Origin: Alphaproteobacteria bacterium
GTDB taxonomy: Bacteria; Pseudomonadota; Alphaproteobacteria; Rhodobacterales; Rhodobacteraceae
Direction: 5' to 3'
NCBI GenBank assembly: GCA_030424865.1
Contig: JAUHVR010000010.1
Location: 116,529-180,528, forward strand
DNA length: 64,000 nucleotides
Shown: in pieces, positions 55,167-63,874 of the stretch
How positions within the stretch are numbered: position 1 is the first letter of the stretch
Layout of the letters: each line of letters begins with the position of its first letter
Notes under the pieces: model-generated
What the model was told of the DNA's origin: nothing
Seen by the model: the letters and a program-made list of their open reading frames with translations, nothing else
Database searches by the model: none
Translations under genes and position numbers: made by a program

Positions 55167-56675
55167 TTGCCTGAAGTCCCCAAGCTGGACATTGACCTAG
55201 CCGCGCGCGAACTGAGGGTCGACGGTTCCCTGGTTGCGATAGGGGCACGTGCCTTTGACGTGCTGGCATATCTCGATGCCCATACCGAGCGTGTCGTCTC
55301 GAAATCGGAACTGCTTCAGGAAGTTTGGGGCGGGCTTGCCGTGGAAGAGGGAAATCTGTCGGTTCAGATCAGCGCGCTGCGCAAGGCACTTGGCCCCAAG
55401 GCCATCGCGACAGTGCCGGGCGTGGGTTACAAACTGGCCGCAAGCGCGCCGCATGTTCCGCCCGCCGATGGGCCGAGCCTTCCTGATATCCCATCGATTG
55501 CCGTGCTGCCTTTTGCCAACCTCACTGGAAGGGCCGAACAGGATTATCTGGTTGATGGCATCGTGACGGACCTTGCCGCCAACCTGAACCGTGTGTCGGG
55601 CATATTCGTCATCGCCAGCACGTCGAGCTTTGCCTATAAGGGCAAGGCTGTGGCGCTTCCGGATGTCGGCGTTGCGCTTGGCGTGCGCTATGTCCTGGAG
55701 GGCGCAATTCAGCAGGCGGGCGACACCCTGCGCATCACGGTGCAACTGATCGAGGCCAGCAGCGCCCGAACCATCTGGTCCGAACGCTTTACCGGCGCGG
55801 CCGCAGATATCTTTGATCTGCAGGACAGGATCTCGGAACGAACCGTGGCCGCCATTGAACCCAGCCTTCTTTTCGAAGAATCCCGGCGTGCCCGCGCGAA
55901 ACCGACCGACAGCCTGCAGGCCTATGACCTTGCCCTGCGCGCCGCCCCCATCGTGCTGCGTGTCTCGACGATGGAGGATTTCAAACAGGCCAAAACCCTT
56001 TTGGATCAGGCGATTGCCCTGGACCCGGACTACGCGCTAGCAAAAGCGCTTTGGATCCGCGCCCATGTCATGGCGGTCGGCAGCCGCGCCATTTCCCACG
56101 CCGAAGGCGCTGTCGCGGCGCCTGTGGCGCGTGAGCTGCTGGACGTTCATCAAAGTGACCCGCTGGTGCTGACCTACGCGGGGCACATGATGGTCTATCT
56201 TGGAGGAGAGCAGGATCTGGGGCTCAATGCAATTGCCAACGCAAAGTCGCTCAATCCGAATTCCGTGCTTGTCCGCGTCTCGTCCGGCTGGGTCAACGGC
56301 TATACCGGGCGGTACGAGGCCGCCATCGAGGATTTCGAACACGCCTACCGGATCAATCCCCTGGATCCCAATCTGGGTCACTGCCGAAGCGGACACGGCT
56401 ATGCGCTTATCGGTCTTGGCGACTACGACGGAGCCGTACGTTACCTGGAACAGGCATTGGCGGACGATCCGGGCTTTGGCACCACCGAGCAGGCGCTTGG
56501 CGCTGCCTACCAGCTGGCCGGGAAACCCGTCGAAGCGCAGCGCATGATTGCGCAATATGCCAAGGCCTATCCAACGAACACCGTGTCATACTTTTTGCGC
56601 ACGACGCCGTTCCAAAGCACCGATCTGCAAGATCGTATGTCCGCTGCCCTTCGCGACGCGGGCCTGCCCGAGTGA
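55167..56675 (+). CDS. CadC-type winged-helix regulator with TolB-like and TPR regions
   Basis: A 502-residue protein from TTG 55167, which has GAGAGGA 3-5 nt upstream. Residues 5-95 are an OmpR/PhoB-type winged helix (VVSKSELLQEVWGGLAVEEGNLSVQISALRKALG, then VPGVGYKL). Residues 105-230 form the TolB/FlgO-like domain seen in adenylate-cyclase-class regulators (IPSIAVLPFANLTGRAEQDY, VRYVLEGAIQQAGDTLRIT), and the C-terminal half is TPR-like helical repeats. No cyclase catalytic domain and no clear membrane helix are present. It follows the FG-GAP gene on the same strand after 205 bp and may regulate it. Confidence 0.82.
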   Translation: MPEVPKLDIDLAARELRVDGSLVAIGARAFDVLAYLDAHTERVVSKSELLQEVWGGLAVEEGNLSVQISALRKALGPKAIATVPGVGYKLAASAPHVPPADGPSLPDIPSIAVLPFANLTGRAEQDYLVDGIVTDLAANLNRVSGIFVIASTSSFAYKGKAVALPDVGVALGVRYVLEGAIQQAGDTLRITVQLIEASSARTIWSERFTGAAADIFDLQDRISERTVAAIEPSLLFEESRRARAKPTDSLQAYDLALRAAPIVLRVSTMEDFKQAKTLLDQAIALDPDYALAKALWIRAHVMAVGSRAISHAEGAVAAPVARELLDVHQSDPLVLTYAGHMMVYLGGEQDLGLNAIANAKSLNPNSVLVRVSSGWVNGYTGRYEAAIEDFEHAYRINPLDPNLGHCRSGHGYALIGLGDYDGAVRYLEQALADDPGFGTTEQALGAAYQLAGKPVEAQRMIAQYAKAYPTNTVSYFLRTTPFQSTDLQDRMSAALRDAGLPE

Positions 56676-56888
56676 TCAGCGCAGCAAGTTGTCGACGGCA
56701 CGGCGGGCGGCTTCGCGATGCTGGGTCTTGAAAAGCTCGTGCTGCGGATCTTACGAGGGTTTGGTCCAGACGGCCGTGATCAGTTCTGCCAGACGCTGGA
56801 TGGCGGTCCGGGCCGGTGACGGCGCCTTGGGCATCTGGCGCTTGCGAAGGGTCAGGTCGGATGTGGTGTTGGTGGTAAAGGCGGTCAT
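56676..56888 (-). pseudogene. Possible small conserved-type ORF with internal ochre codon
   Basis: On the minus strand, ATG 56888 opens MTAFTTNTTSDLTLRKRQ, which continues to VWTKPS, then TAA at 56751-56753 (codon 46). The same frame goes on as DPQHELFKTQHREAARRAV and ends LLR-TGA, total 70 codons. The amphipathic, basic character on both sides of the TAA suggests one small protein cut by a nonsense change, or a 45-residue protein. I recognise no family. Between here and the DapA-like gene end (57073) nothing else is seen. Confidence 0.3.
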
Positions 56889-57072
56889 GAACTTGGCTCC
56901 GGTGGGATTTCATTTTCTGAACCCAACCTGCCCGAGACGCGATTAAGCGTCCTTAAGCCGCCCCTAAATCTTGCCTAAAACTTCCAAAACGCTCTGCAAA
57001 AGATCGGATGGTCTGACTGCCCAGGTGGCAACTTCTTTTTTGCGCCTTGGGTCGATCAGAGGTCATCGGCGG

Positions 57073-57993
57073 TCAAAAACCAAGTTCTTTCAATCGGTTG
57101 ATCTGGCGCGCCGCCAAGGCGTCGATTTCCATTTTGGCTTGCGCCGACAGCCCTGCACCCGGCTTGCGCACCGTCGGATGTGCGATGATGCCTTGTCGAG
57201 CCAGCGAGTACTTGCGGATCGCAAGCCCCATGCCGGGCTGCGCCTCGTATCGGATCATCGGCATATAGGCGTCAAAGATATCCCGCGCGCGGTCCAGGTC
57301 CCCTGCGCGATAGGCATCCAGAACCTGCCGCATCATCTCGGGATAGCCGAACCCGGTCATCGCGCCATCCGCGCCGCGCAACAATTCCTCCAGCAGGTAC
57401 ATCCCGCCGTTTCCGCACAAGATCGAGATGCGCCGCGATCCGGCGTCCGATGCCTTGCGCAACGCCGTGATCTTTTCCAGCCCGGGCCAGTCCTCATGTT
57501 TCAGCATGACACAGGTCGGGCAGTCTTCGACGATCCTGAGGATCACCGAGGTCGAGATCTTGACCCCCGTGGCAAGCGGAAAGTCCTGCAGGACAAAGGG
57601 CGTGTCGCCCAGTGCTTCGGCCGCGTTCTGAAAGTAGCTGACGATCTGCGCGTCAGTCTGCAGCCCCATCGGCGGCGCGACCATCACACCGGCACAGCCC
57701 AGGTCCATTGCGGCGGCGCTGAGTGCGGTCATGGCCGCGAAGCCCGGCGCGGACACGCCCACGATGACCGGAACGGTGCTGCGCGACGTGACGCGCCGGA
57801 CGATGGAGAGGGATTCATCGGCCGACAGTTTCCCGGCCTCGCCCATCATGCCCAATATGGTCAGCCCCGTCGCGCCGCGTTCCACATAGGCGTCGACCAT
57901 CCGGTCGATACTGTCGAGATCCACCGCGCCGTCGGGCAGGAATGGCGTCGCCGCGATGGTAAAGACCCCTTGGGCGGTTTCATCAAGCATCAC
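57073..57993 (-). CDS. DapA-like (dihydrodipicolinate synthase/N-acetylneuraminate lyase family) aldolase
   Basis: Class I aldolase-fold protein of 306 residues. The family substrate loop GMMGEAGKLSADE (GxxGE) and the Schiff-base lysine in CVMLKHEDWPG are present, and GNGGMYLLEELLRGADGAMTG fits the end of the barrel. The usual YNxP motif with catalytic tyrosine is replaced by LQDFPLATG, so the proton-relay tyrosine seems to be absent. True lysine-biosynthetic function is therefore unlikely; a lyase or hydratase-aldolase on a keto acid is more probable. It is the last gene of the hydantoinase operon and overlaps the racemase gene by 11 bp. Confidence 0.82.
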   Translation of the reverse strand: MMLDETAQGVFTIAATPFLPDGAVDLDSIDRMVDAYVERGATGLTILGMMGEAGKLSADESLSIVRRVTSRSTVPVIVGVSAPGFAAMTALSAAAMDLGCAGVMVAPPMGLQTDAQIVSYFQNAAEALGDTPFVLQDFPLATGVKISTSVILRIVEDCPTCVMLKHEDWPGLEKITALRKASDAGSRRISILCGNGGMYLLEELLRGADGAMTGFGYPEMMRQVLDAYRAGDLDRARDIFDAYMPMIRYEAQPGMGLAIRKYSLARQGIIAHPTVRKPGAGLSAQAKMEIDALAARQINRLKELGF

Positions 57994-58663
57994 CGGCTCC
58001 TTGCGGTTTGTGCGACAGTGTCAGGCGGATGTGCCCCAGCGCCATGCTGGCTGCGGCCTGCGTGGGTTCGACCACCGGCAGGCCTGTCGCCTCTTCCAGC
58101 GCCGTGCGGTACCGCGCCATCCCGGCGCACCCCATGATCAGGACATTGGCCCCGTCATCGTCGCGCAGCCGTCGTCCGGTTGCGATCATGGCGTCAAGGC
58201 TCTTTCCGTCATCGGCCAGATCAGCGACCCCCAGCCCAAGCGCCCGGTCGCCTGCCAGCCGATCCAGAACTCCCATGGCGCCAAAGGCACGCAGGTGGCG
58301 GGGGATCGAGGTCGGCAGAATGGCGATGACGCCAAACCGCTGGCCCAGGGTCAGCGCCGTCATGACCGCGGCTTCCTGGATGCCGACAACCGGCTTTGAT
58401 GTCTGGTCGCGCAGGGCGTGCAGCCCGGGGTCGCCAAAACAGGCGATCACAAATCCCGCCGCCTCCTTTTGGGCGGCGGCCAGCGCCAGCATCGGCGCAA
58501 TGGTCAGGTCGGCTTGCCGCTGGGATTCGATGCCCGGCGGGCCTTCGGCAAGCGTGAGACAACGGATCGGAATGCCAAAGCTGCGCAACGGATCGACGGC
58601 GCGATCAATGCCCTCGGTCACGACCTGCGAGGAGTTGGGATTGATGATGACCAAGGCACTCAT
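57983..58663 (-). CDS. Aspartate/glutamate-hydantoin racemase family protein
   Basis: A 226-residue racemase-fold protein. The opening LVIINPNSSQVVTEGIDRAV and the two catalytic-type cysteines, in VIACFGDPGLHAL (about residue 74) and VLIMGCAGMARY (about 178), match hydantoin racemases. It would interconvert D- and L-5-substituted hydantoins or a related compound for the hydantoinase encoded two genes upstream. Its ATGA overlap with the VOC gene shows tight coupling. An arylmalonate decarboxylase or maleate isomerase activity in the same fold is possible, but those have different cysteine patterns. Confidence 0.83.
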   Translation of the reverse strand: MSALVIINPNSSQVVTEGIDRAVDPLRSFGIPIRCLTLAEGPPGIESQRQADLTIAPMLALAAAQKEAAGFVIACFGDPGLHALRDQTSKPVVGIQEAAVMTALTLGQRFGVIAILPTSIPRHLRAFGAMGVLDRLAGDRALGLGVADLADDGKSLDAMIATGRRLRDDDGANVLIMGCAGMARYRTALEEATGLPVVEPTQAAASMALGHIRLTLSHKPQGAGDA

Positions 58664-59064
58664 GCGTCGGCCCGCGTCGTGGATTGGATCTCGATCTGAT
58701 ACCCCTCGGGATCGTTGAACACGAAGGCGCGGATCCCAAGGTCATCGTTTTCGAACAGGCGGGACAGTCCGTCCACCCCTTTGTGTTTGGCATAGGAATA
58801 CCAGGCGTCCACCCCGGGGACCCGGATGCAAAGCTGCACCGGTTTGACCGGCGCCCATTTGTTCATTCCGCGTGTCTCGTCCACAAGTCCCACATGCGCG
58901 CCGGGGCAAATCCGGTAGATCTTGCACCACCCCTGATCGATGGCCAGAGGCAGTCCGAGAATGTCCTCGTAGAACCGCATGGCCGTCGGCAGGTCCCGGT
59001 AATACAGGAACGTGATGGCCAGCGTGTTCCCGGCCTCTGGGCGCTGCGGGGGGGACGGGGTCAT
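58660..59064 (-). CDS. VOC-superfamily protein (glyoxalase/dioxygenase fold)
   Basis: A 134-residue vicinal-oxygen-chelate protein with a single paired beta-alpha-beta3 unit: ITFLYYRDLPTAMRFYEDILGLPL at the start and FVFNDPEGYQIEIQST at the end, the latter containing the usual glutamate metal ligand. Function not determined; small VOC proteins include glyoxalases, epimerases and dioxygenases. It is ATGA-coupled both to the hydantoinase gene upstream and the racemase gene downstream, so it should take part in the same pathway. Confidence 0.82.
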   Translation of the reverse strand: MTPSPPQRPEAGNTLAITFLYYRDLPTAMRFYEDILGLPLAIDQGWCKIYRICPGAHVGLVDETRGMNKWAPVKPVQLCIRVPGVDAWYSYAKHKGVDGLSRLFENDDLGIRAFVFNDPEGYQIEIQSTTRADA

Positions 59065-60464
59065 TTGGCGGCCCTTCGTGATTGCGTGGCCAGATCGGGA
59101 CGGTCGATCCAGGCGCCACAGCCGGGGGTCCCAAGAAAGACACCGCCTTCGACAAGCGGTTGGCCCCGCAGAAAGACCCGTTCGGGCCAGCCCGTGACGC
59201 TATAGCCCTCCCACGGGTTGTAGCCGACGTTGTCATGCAGATCATCTGCCCCGTAGGTCACGGTCACCTCGGGGTCCCAGATGACGATGTCTGCATCCAT
59301 GCCTTCGGCAATCGCACCTTTTCGGGTCAGCCCATAGACCCTTGCCGGGGTGCTTGAAGTCAGCTGAACAAAGGCCTCGGGGCCGCCGCGTCCTTTTGTG
59401 ACCATTTCGTTGAACAAAAGCGGAAGGCGGGTTTCCAGGCCGGGCAGGCCGTTGGCGATCTCATGGAACCCCGGCGTCGGACCGGCCGACAGTTTTCCGG
59501 TCTCGTCAAACCGATAGGGCGCATGGTCGGACGAGACCAGGCAGAGCGGGCCGGTCAGCAAGGCAGCCCACAGGGCCTCTTGATCCTGCTCTGTTCGTTG
59601 TGGCGGAGAACACATCCACTTGGCACCCTCGATGCCGGGCTTGTCCAGGACGGCCTCGGTCATGAACAGATAGTGCGTGCAGGTTTCCGCCCAGACCGGC
59701 GCCCCTCGGGCCTGCGCTGCGGCGACCTCGGCCGCGCCTTCGCGGGTCGAGATGTGAAACAGCATCACCGGCTGGTCCAGGTGTTCGGCGAAGCGACAGA
59801 TCCGATGGACCGCTTCGATCTCGGCCATGCGGGGGCGCGACCGCGCGTGATCCCTTGGGGACAGGTGCCCGGCGCGGATCAGATCCGCCCGGGCCTGCGC
59901 GATGATTGCGTCGTTCTCGGCATGGACGCAGACAAGCGCGCCGTTGTTCCGTGCCTGCCGCATGATCCGCAACAACTGGGCGTCGCTGAGCTGGATGTTG
60001 TAGGTGGTAAAGACCTTCAGGGACCTGTGGCCCGCGCCGATCAGTTCAGCAAGCTGGCTGTCAAAACCGGCAACTTCGGTGTCGGTCAGGGTGATGTGAA
60101 AGGCATAGTCGATCATCGCGCCCCGACGCGCGCGGGCCGCGTAATCCGACACCGTCCGGGACAGCGGCTGCCCCCGGGCCTGCGCGGCAAAAGAGATCAC
60201 GCTGGTCGTGCCGCCCATGGCCGCCGACCGGGTTGCGGTTTCAAAGGTGTCGGCATTCCACTGGCCCATGCCGGACATCTGTTCGATATGCGCATGCGGA
60301 TCGACGCCGCCCGGCATCACCCATTTGCCCTTGGCCGAAATGCGCTGTTCGGCTTCGGAAACGGGCGCGCCCACCGAGACGATCCTGCCGTCACGGACCC
60401 CGACATCCCCGGTGATGACACCGTCGGGTGTGACCACCTTGCCGTCGTGAATGACCAAATCCAT
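59061..60464 (-). CDS. Dihydropyrimidinase / D-hydantoinase-type amidohydrolase
   Basis: Zinc amidohydrolase of 467 residues; the start MDLVIHDGKVVTPDG at 60464 matches the family N-terminus (an upstream in-frame extension is not conserved-looking). Metal motifs: GGVDPHAHIEQ (HxH), RSLKVFTTYN (carbamylated lysine), VHAENDA (His), LFHISTREGA (His) and SSDHAPYRFD (Asp). It opens ring amides such as hydantoins, dihydropyrimidines or allantoin-like compounds. First gene of the operon with VOC, racemase and DapA-like genes. No N-carbamoyl amidohydrolase is nearby, so the fate of the carbamoyl product is unclear. Confidence 0.87.
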   Translation of the reverse strand: MDLVIHDGKVVTPDGVITGDVGVRDGRIVSVGAPVSEAEQRISAKGKWVMPGGVDPHAHIEQMSGMGQWNADTFETATRSAAMGGTTSVISFAAQARGQPLSRTVSDYAARARRGAMIDYAFHITLTDTEVAGFDSQLAELIGAGHRSLKVFTTYNIQLSDAQLLRIMRQARNNGALVCVHAENDAIIAQARADLIRAGHLSPRDHARSRPRMAEIEAVHRICRFAEHLDQPVMLFHISTREGAAEVAAAQARGAPVWAETCTHYLFMTEAVLDKPGIEGAKWMCSPPQRTEQDQEALWAALLTGPLCLVSSDHAPYRFDETGKLSAGPTPGFHEIANGLPGLETRLPLLFNEMVTKGRGGPEAFVQLTSSTPARVYGLTRKGAIAEGMDADIVIWDPEVTVTYGADDLHDNVGYNPWEGYSVTGWPERVFLRGQPLVEGGVFLGTPGCGAWIDRPDLATQSRRAAK

Positions 60465-60587
60465 GCCAGAGCGCATCCCTGTCCGCCTGTCCTTGCAAAC
60501 GCTTCCAAGCCGCAGCATGCCCCCAATTCAATGCGCTGCAAAGTGGTCTTGGATTGGCAATGTCGCCGTCCGCTTTCCCAACGGCGC

Positions 60588-62597
60588 TTAATCCGGCATC
60601 CCGGCCAGCCGCAGCCCTTCGGCGATGTGGTCCCAATCCTGTGGCCGACGCCACAAGACGCGGAACCCGCCCAGGGCGGCCTCTGTTGTTTCTGCGTTGG
60701 TGTTCAATCCGGACACCTGCAAATCCCGGACCCGCGCCTTCTTGAATTCCCCAAGCGTAAAGCGGGCTTCGTCGGTCATGCCCAGCCGGGCCTGTGACCC
60801 CGCGCGAAACGCCAGGCCGGTCGAATTCAAAAGCGATGCCCCGTTGAGCGTTTGCACAACCTCGGCATGGCGCCCCTGAAACGACAGGACCTGCCCCATG
60901 ATCCACTCGAATGTCGGTGGCAAGGTCGTTCTTCGGGCCGAGACGGTTTCGATCAGCTCGGCAGCTTCGTCATGCCGGCCCAACATCAACAAGAGGTATC
61001 CGCACCACGACAGCGACTCGATTTCGTTTTCGGCCAGCGCCAGCGCTTTTCGGATCTGGGCCTCGGCGGCGTCCCACAATCCCATGACATGCAGCGCAAA
61101 TCCCAGATGGTCCTGAATGTGCACATCAAAGGGGTCAAGCGCTGCTGCGCGCTGCGCATGATACAGCGCCTTTTCCTTGCCCGAAGCATCCAGGTGCCCG
61201 AACCAGTGCTGCACCACATAGCTGTCGGACAGATACATATGGGCCCGCGCAAGGTTGGCGTCCTTTTCAACAGACCGCTGCAGCAGGGCGCGCGCCTCCA
61301 TGTTGCCCTCAAGGCTGATGGTGTCGCGCAGCCGTTTGCCCAGGATCATCAGCTCATAGGCCTGCAGATCCTTCAGGGGCTTCCGATTGGCGTTATGGGC
61401 GACGTCTTCTTCGATGCGGTAGGGGATTGCCCCGACAAGATAGCGCGACACCTCGTCCTGCAGATCCAGAACGTCGTGGGACCGACGGTCCAGACGATCG
61501 GCCCATTTGACCGTGCCGCCCTGTCCCTCGATCAGCTCGACCGACAGGCGCACCCGATCCCCCGCCCACCTAACACTGCCGTTCAGCACGTAATCCGACC
61601 CGCTTTGCACCACCCCCGAGGCCGCGCCATCCGGGGCCGTCGCAACGGCGGTGCGCCCCTGCGAGACGACCGAAATGGTCGAGAATTTTGAAAGCTGGGC
61701 GATGACGTCTTCGGCAAGGCCGTCTGCAAAGAAGCGATGCTCGGGCACATCGCTCAGGGTCTTGAAGGGCACGACCGTGACCGTCGGAACCCTGGACGAG
61801 ATCGGGCGCGCGAAGGGCGCGTCCCGGGTGGCCAGAAGCGTGGTTTTCAAGTCAATAAGGTCTGCGCCCATGTCGATGCCCAGATCGTTGCGCAAAACGC
61901 GTTGGAATTCGTCGAACCGAAGCTGCACGCGGCTGCGCTCTCCGTTGGCGGCATGCGCCTGCAGGCACAGCGCCATCCCGCTTTCATCGTAGGCGTCCAG
62001 CGCCAAAATGCGGTCGGCGGCCTGCACGGCAGTGGCGGCATCGCCCCCGCCCAAGGCAGCCTGACCGACCTCCAGTAACCTGTCCTTGACCGAGCGCGCA
62101 TAGAACGCGCGGGTCGTCGACAGCCAGTCTTCGAAAGGGGGCTCGTTGACGGAAACGCCTTCCAGAAAGGAGCCGCCGAAACCGGGTATGTCTTCGATAG
62201 GGTCCTGCGCGTCGCGGCCCAGCACATCAATATCCAGAAAGACTTCATCGCGGTTCAGGGTCAGCGTCCCGCCGTGGGACAGGATGACACCCTCACCCAG
62301 TGCGGCCCTCAGCGTCGACAGGGCCTGTCTCAGGCTGGTGCGCGCCTGCGTCTCTGGACTGCGGCTCCAAAGTGTTGCGGCAGCCTGTTCGCGGCGGATG
62401 CCGCTGTCCGCTGCGTCCGCGATCATCGCCAGCAACGCCAGGCTTTTCTGCGTCGACAGGTGAACCACACGCCCCTCGCTGTCGGTGACCCGAGGTGGCC
62501 CCAACAAGCGGCAAGAGTATGTCTTTCTTCTTTCCAATCGACTGCACCGTCTTCGGTGTATCCCGCATCGACGGTCCCGTGCCTCGGCTGGGAACAC
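60588..62597 (-). CDS. SARP/BTAD-type regulator with TolB-like and TPR domains
   Basis: Large regulator. Coordinates give the whole open frame (669 codons); the first 20-30 residues are not family-like, and the true start is probably a TTG near 62537 or 62507, before LLGPPRVTDSEGRVVHL. The N-terminus has a winged-helix (STQKSLALLAMIA, RREQAAATLWSRSPETQARTSLRQALSTLRAALG), followed by a BTAD-like helical domain. A TolB-like segment comes next (VTVVPFKTLSDVPEHRFFAD, SDYVLNGSVRWAGDRVRLS), then TPR repeats. It is on the same strand upstream of the hydantoinase operon and may regulate it. Architecture parallels the 55.2-kb regulator. Confidence 0.8.
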   Translation of the reverse strand: MFPAEARDRRCGIHRRRCSRLERRKTYSCRLLGPPRVTDSEGRVVHLSTQKSLALLAMIADAADSGIRREQAAATLWSRSPETQARTSLRQALSTLRAALGEGVILSHGGTLTLNRDEVFLDIDVLGRDAQDPIEDIPGFGGSFLEGVSVNEPPFEDWLSTTRAFYARSVKDRLLEVGQAALGGGDAATAVQAADRILALDAYDESGMALCLQAHAANGERSRVQLRFDEFQRVLRNDLGIDMGADLIDLKTTLLATRDAPFARPISSRVPTVTVVPFKTLSDVPEHRFFADGLAEDVIAQLSKFSTISVVSQGRTAVATAPDGAASGVVQSGSDYVLNGSVRWAGDRVRLSVELIEGQGGTVKWADRLDRRSHDVLDLQDEVSRYLVGAIPYRIEEDVAHNANRKPLKDLQAYELMILGKRLRDTISLEGNMEARALLQRSVEKDANLARAHMYLSDSYVVQHWFGHLDASGKEKALYHAQRAAALDPFDVHIQDHLGFALHVMGLWDAAEAQIRKALALAENEIESLSWCGYLLLMLGRHDEAAELIETVSARRTTLPPTFEWIMGQVLSFQGRHAEVVQTLNGASLLNSTGLAFRAGSQARLGMTDEARFTLGEFKKARVRDLQVSGLNTNAETTEAALGGFRVLWRRPQDWDHIAEGLRLAGMPD

Positions 62598-63109
62598 CGC
62601 CCGTCACACCGTCAGACCCCAGCATCCCCAACATGGCCATCGCGCACAACAAAAACCTGAAAAGACTGCCGAAAAGGCCGCCGGAGGGGCGAAGCGCCTG
62701 GGGGTCTGGGCAAACGGTTCGAGATCCGCAACGCCTGTGTCTGGTGTTGCCGCATTCTTCGCACGGACCTGCAGACGACGCGCAGTTCCCACGCGGTTCT
62801 ACGCGTGCCGAACAGTCGGTTTCCTTCGACCCAAAAGGATGGTTTTCGCCGGTGACAGAAACGTAAATGTCTTGGCACATCCTGCGGCGCGGAGAAGGTT
62901 CGGACAGAGCCTAATGTGACAAATGCCGCGCTGCGCACGGACGTCTCCAATCGCGGTGGCGGCATCTTATCCGATAGCCGGCAGGACACACCATGAAGAT
63001 TATGAATCCACCCCCTTTGCGAAAGACAAAGAGTTGTCCAAAGACGTCTGCCATTTCGCCATTATTGTCAGCTTGTCGATGTCGCATGTCCCGGAATAGG
63101 GTTGGTGTG
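62598..63109. other. Intergenic region, no gene recognised
   Basis: About 510 bp between the SARP regulator's 5' end and the GNAT gene, needed for their promoters. Open frames on both strands lack family resemblance or ribosome-binding sites. Confidence 0.5.
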
Positions 63110-63574
63110 ATGAAGTCGCTCAAATTCCGAAAGGCTACCGTTGCCGATGTGGTTCCGCTTAGCGGGCTGATCCAGCGCACAATCCGCGTTTCAAATGCCA
63201 AGGACTATGATCAAAAATCAATTGATATGCTGTGCGCGATTTTTGAACGGGAGCCGCTCACCGAAAGAATCAAAAATGAGGCTATTTTCTTGTGTTTCGC
63301 GGGTGCCAATCTTGTTGGAACGGTGGGGCTGAAAGGTGACTATCTGCGATCATTGTTCGTGGACCCTGCATTTCAGGGGCAAGGGCTAGGCAAAGTGCTG
63401 ACTGCAAGAATTGAAGAAGAAGCGCGACAGAGAGCAATCCCGGAAATGATGCTTCATTCCTCACTAACAGCGCGGGAGTTTTACGCGGCTCTTGGCTATG
63501 AATTTGTGGAATTGCAATCATACCCGGAAGGACCATTCGTCTTGATGAGAAAGCCTCTTAACGTGCGCCCGTGA
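63110..63574 (+). CDS. GNAT-family N-acetyltransferase
   Basis: Acetyl-CoA-dependent acetyltransferase of 154 residues from ATG 63110 (MKSLKFRKATVADVVPLSGL); the frame is open upstream but that part is not family-like. The acetyl-CoA loop is VDPAFQGQGLGKVLTARIEEEA (R/QxxGxG/A motif Q-G-Q-G-L-G), preceded by beta-4 YLRSLFV and followed by REFYAALGYEFVE. Substrate unknown; the short YEF-type C-terminus resembles small-molecule acetyltransferases. Its A+T content is higher than that of the neighbours, which may indicate a separate origin. Confidence 0.85.
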   Translation: MKSLKFRKATVADVVPLSGLIQRTIRVSNAKDYDQKSIDMLCAIFEREPLTERIKNEAIFLCFAGANLVGTVGLKGDYLRSLFVDPAFQGQGLGKVLTARIEEEARQRAIPEMMLHSSLTAREFYAALGYEFVELQSYPEGPFVLMRKPLNVRP

Positions 63575-63823
63575 AATACCTTGCGCCACGAAACAACGGC
63601 AGTGAAGTTTGCAGATGTGTGTTGCGACCGTCCGATAACGCCTCAGATCGGAGCAGACCTTCGTTTCCGCAAGGCCGAGGGTTGCTTCGTCCGCGTACCG
63701 GACATACCCCCCCCTGGCAGAACCCATGCGCCAAAAACGGTCGTCAAAGGGGCGTCACTGCTGGTGTCCGGGAAAGTCTTCTGATCTGTGCTAGGTTCAG
63801 TCGAAACAAGGGAGCCAAACACA

Positions 63824-63874
63824 ATGGAAGATCGCAACGACCTGCGGAAGATCCAGACCCAAGGCGTGCACCAC
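63824..63874 (+). pseudogene. VOC-family gene truncated after 17 codons by IS insertion
   Basis: ATG 63824, with AGGGAG 9 nt upstream, opens MEDRNDLRKIQTQGVHH and is then cut by the start of an IS element, whose first bases supply TGA. IQTQGVHH is the usual beginning of ring-cleaving-dioxygenase-type VOC proteins, in which ITLVGAD normally follows. The rest of the gene, if kept, should lie beyond the right edge after the IS. Confidence 0.7.

Noticed and set aside
57073..57993. Lysine-biosynthesis dapA
   Set aside because: The catalytic tyrosine motif is missing and the gene sits in a hydantoinase operon, so a biosynthetic role is unlikely.
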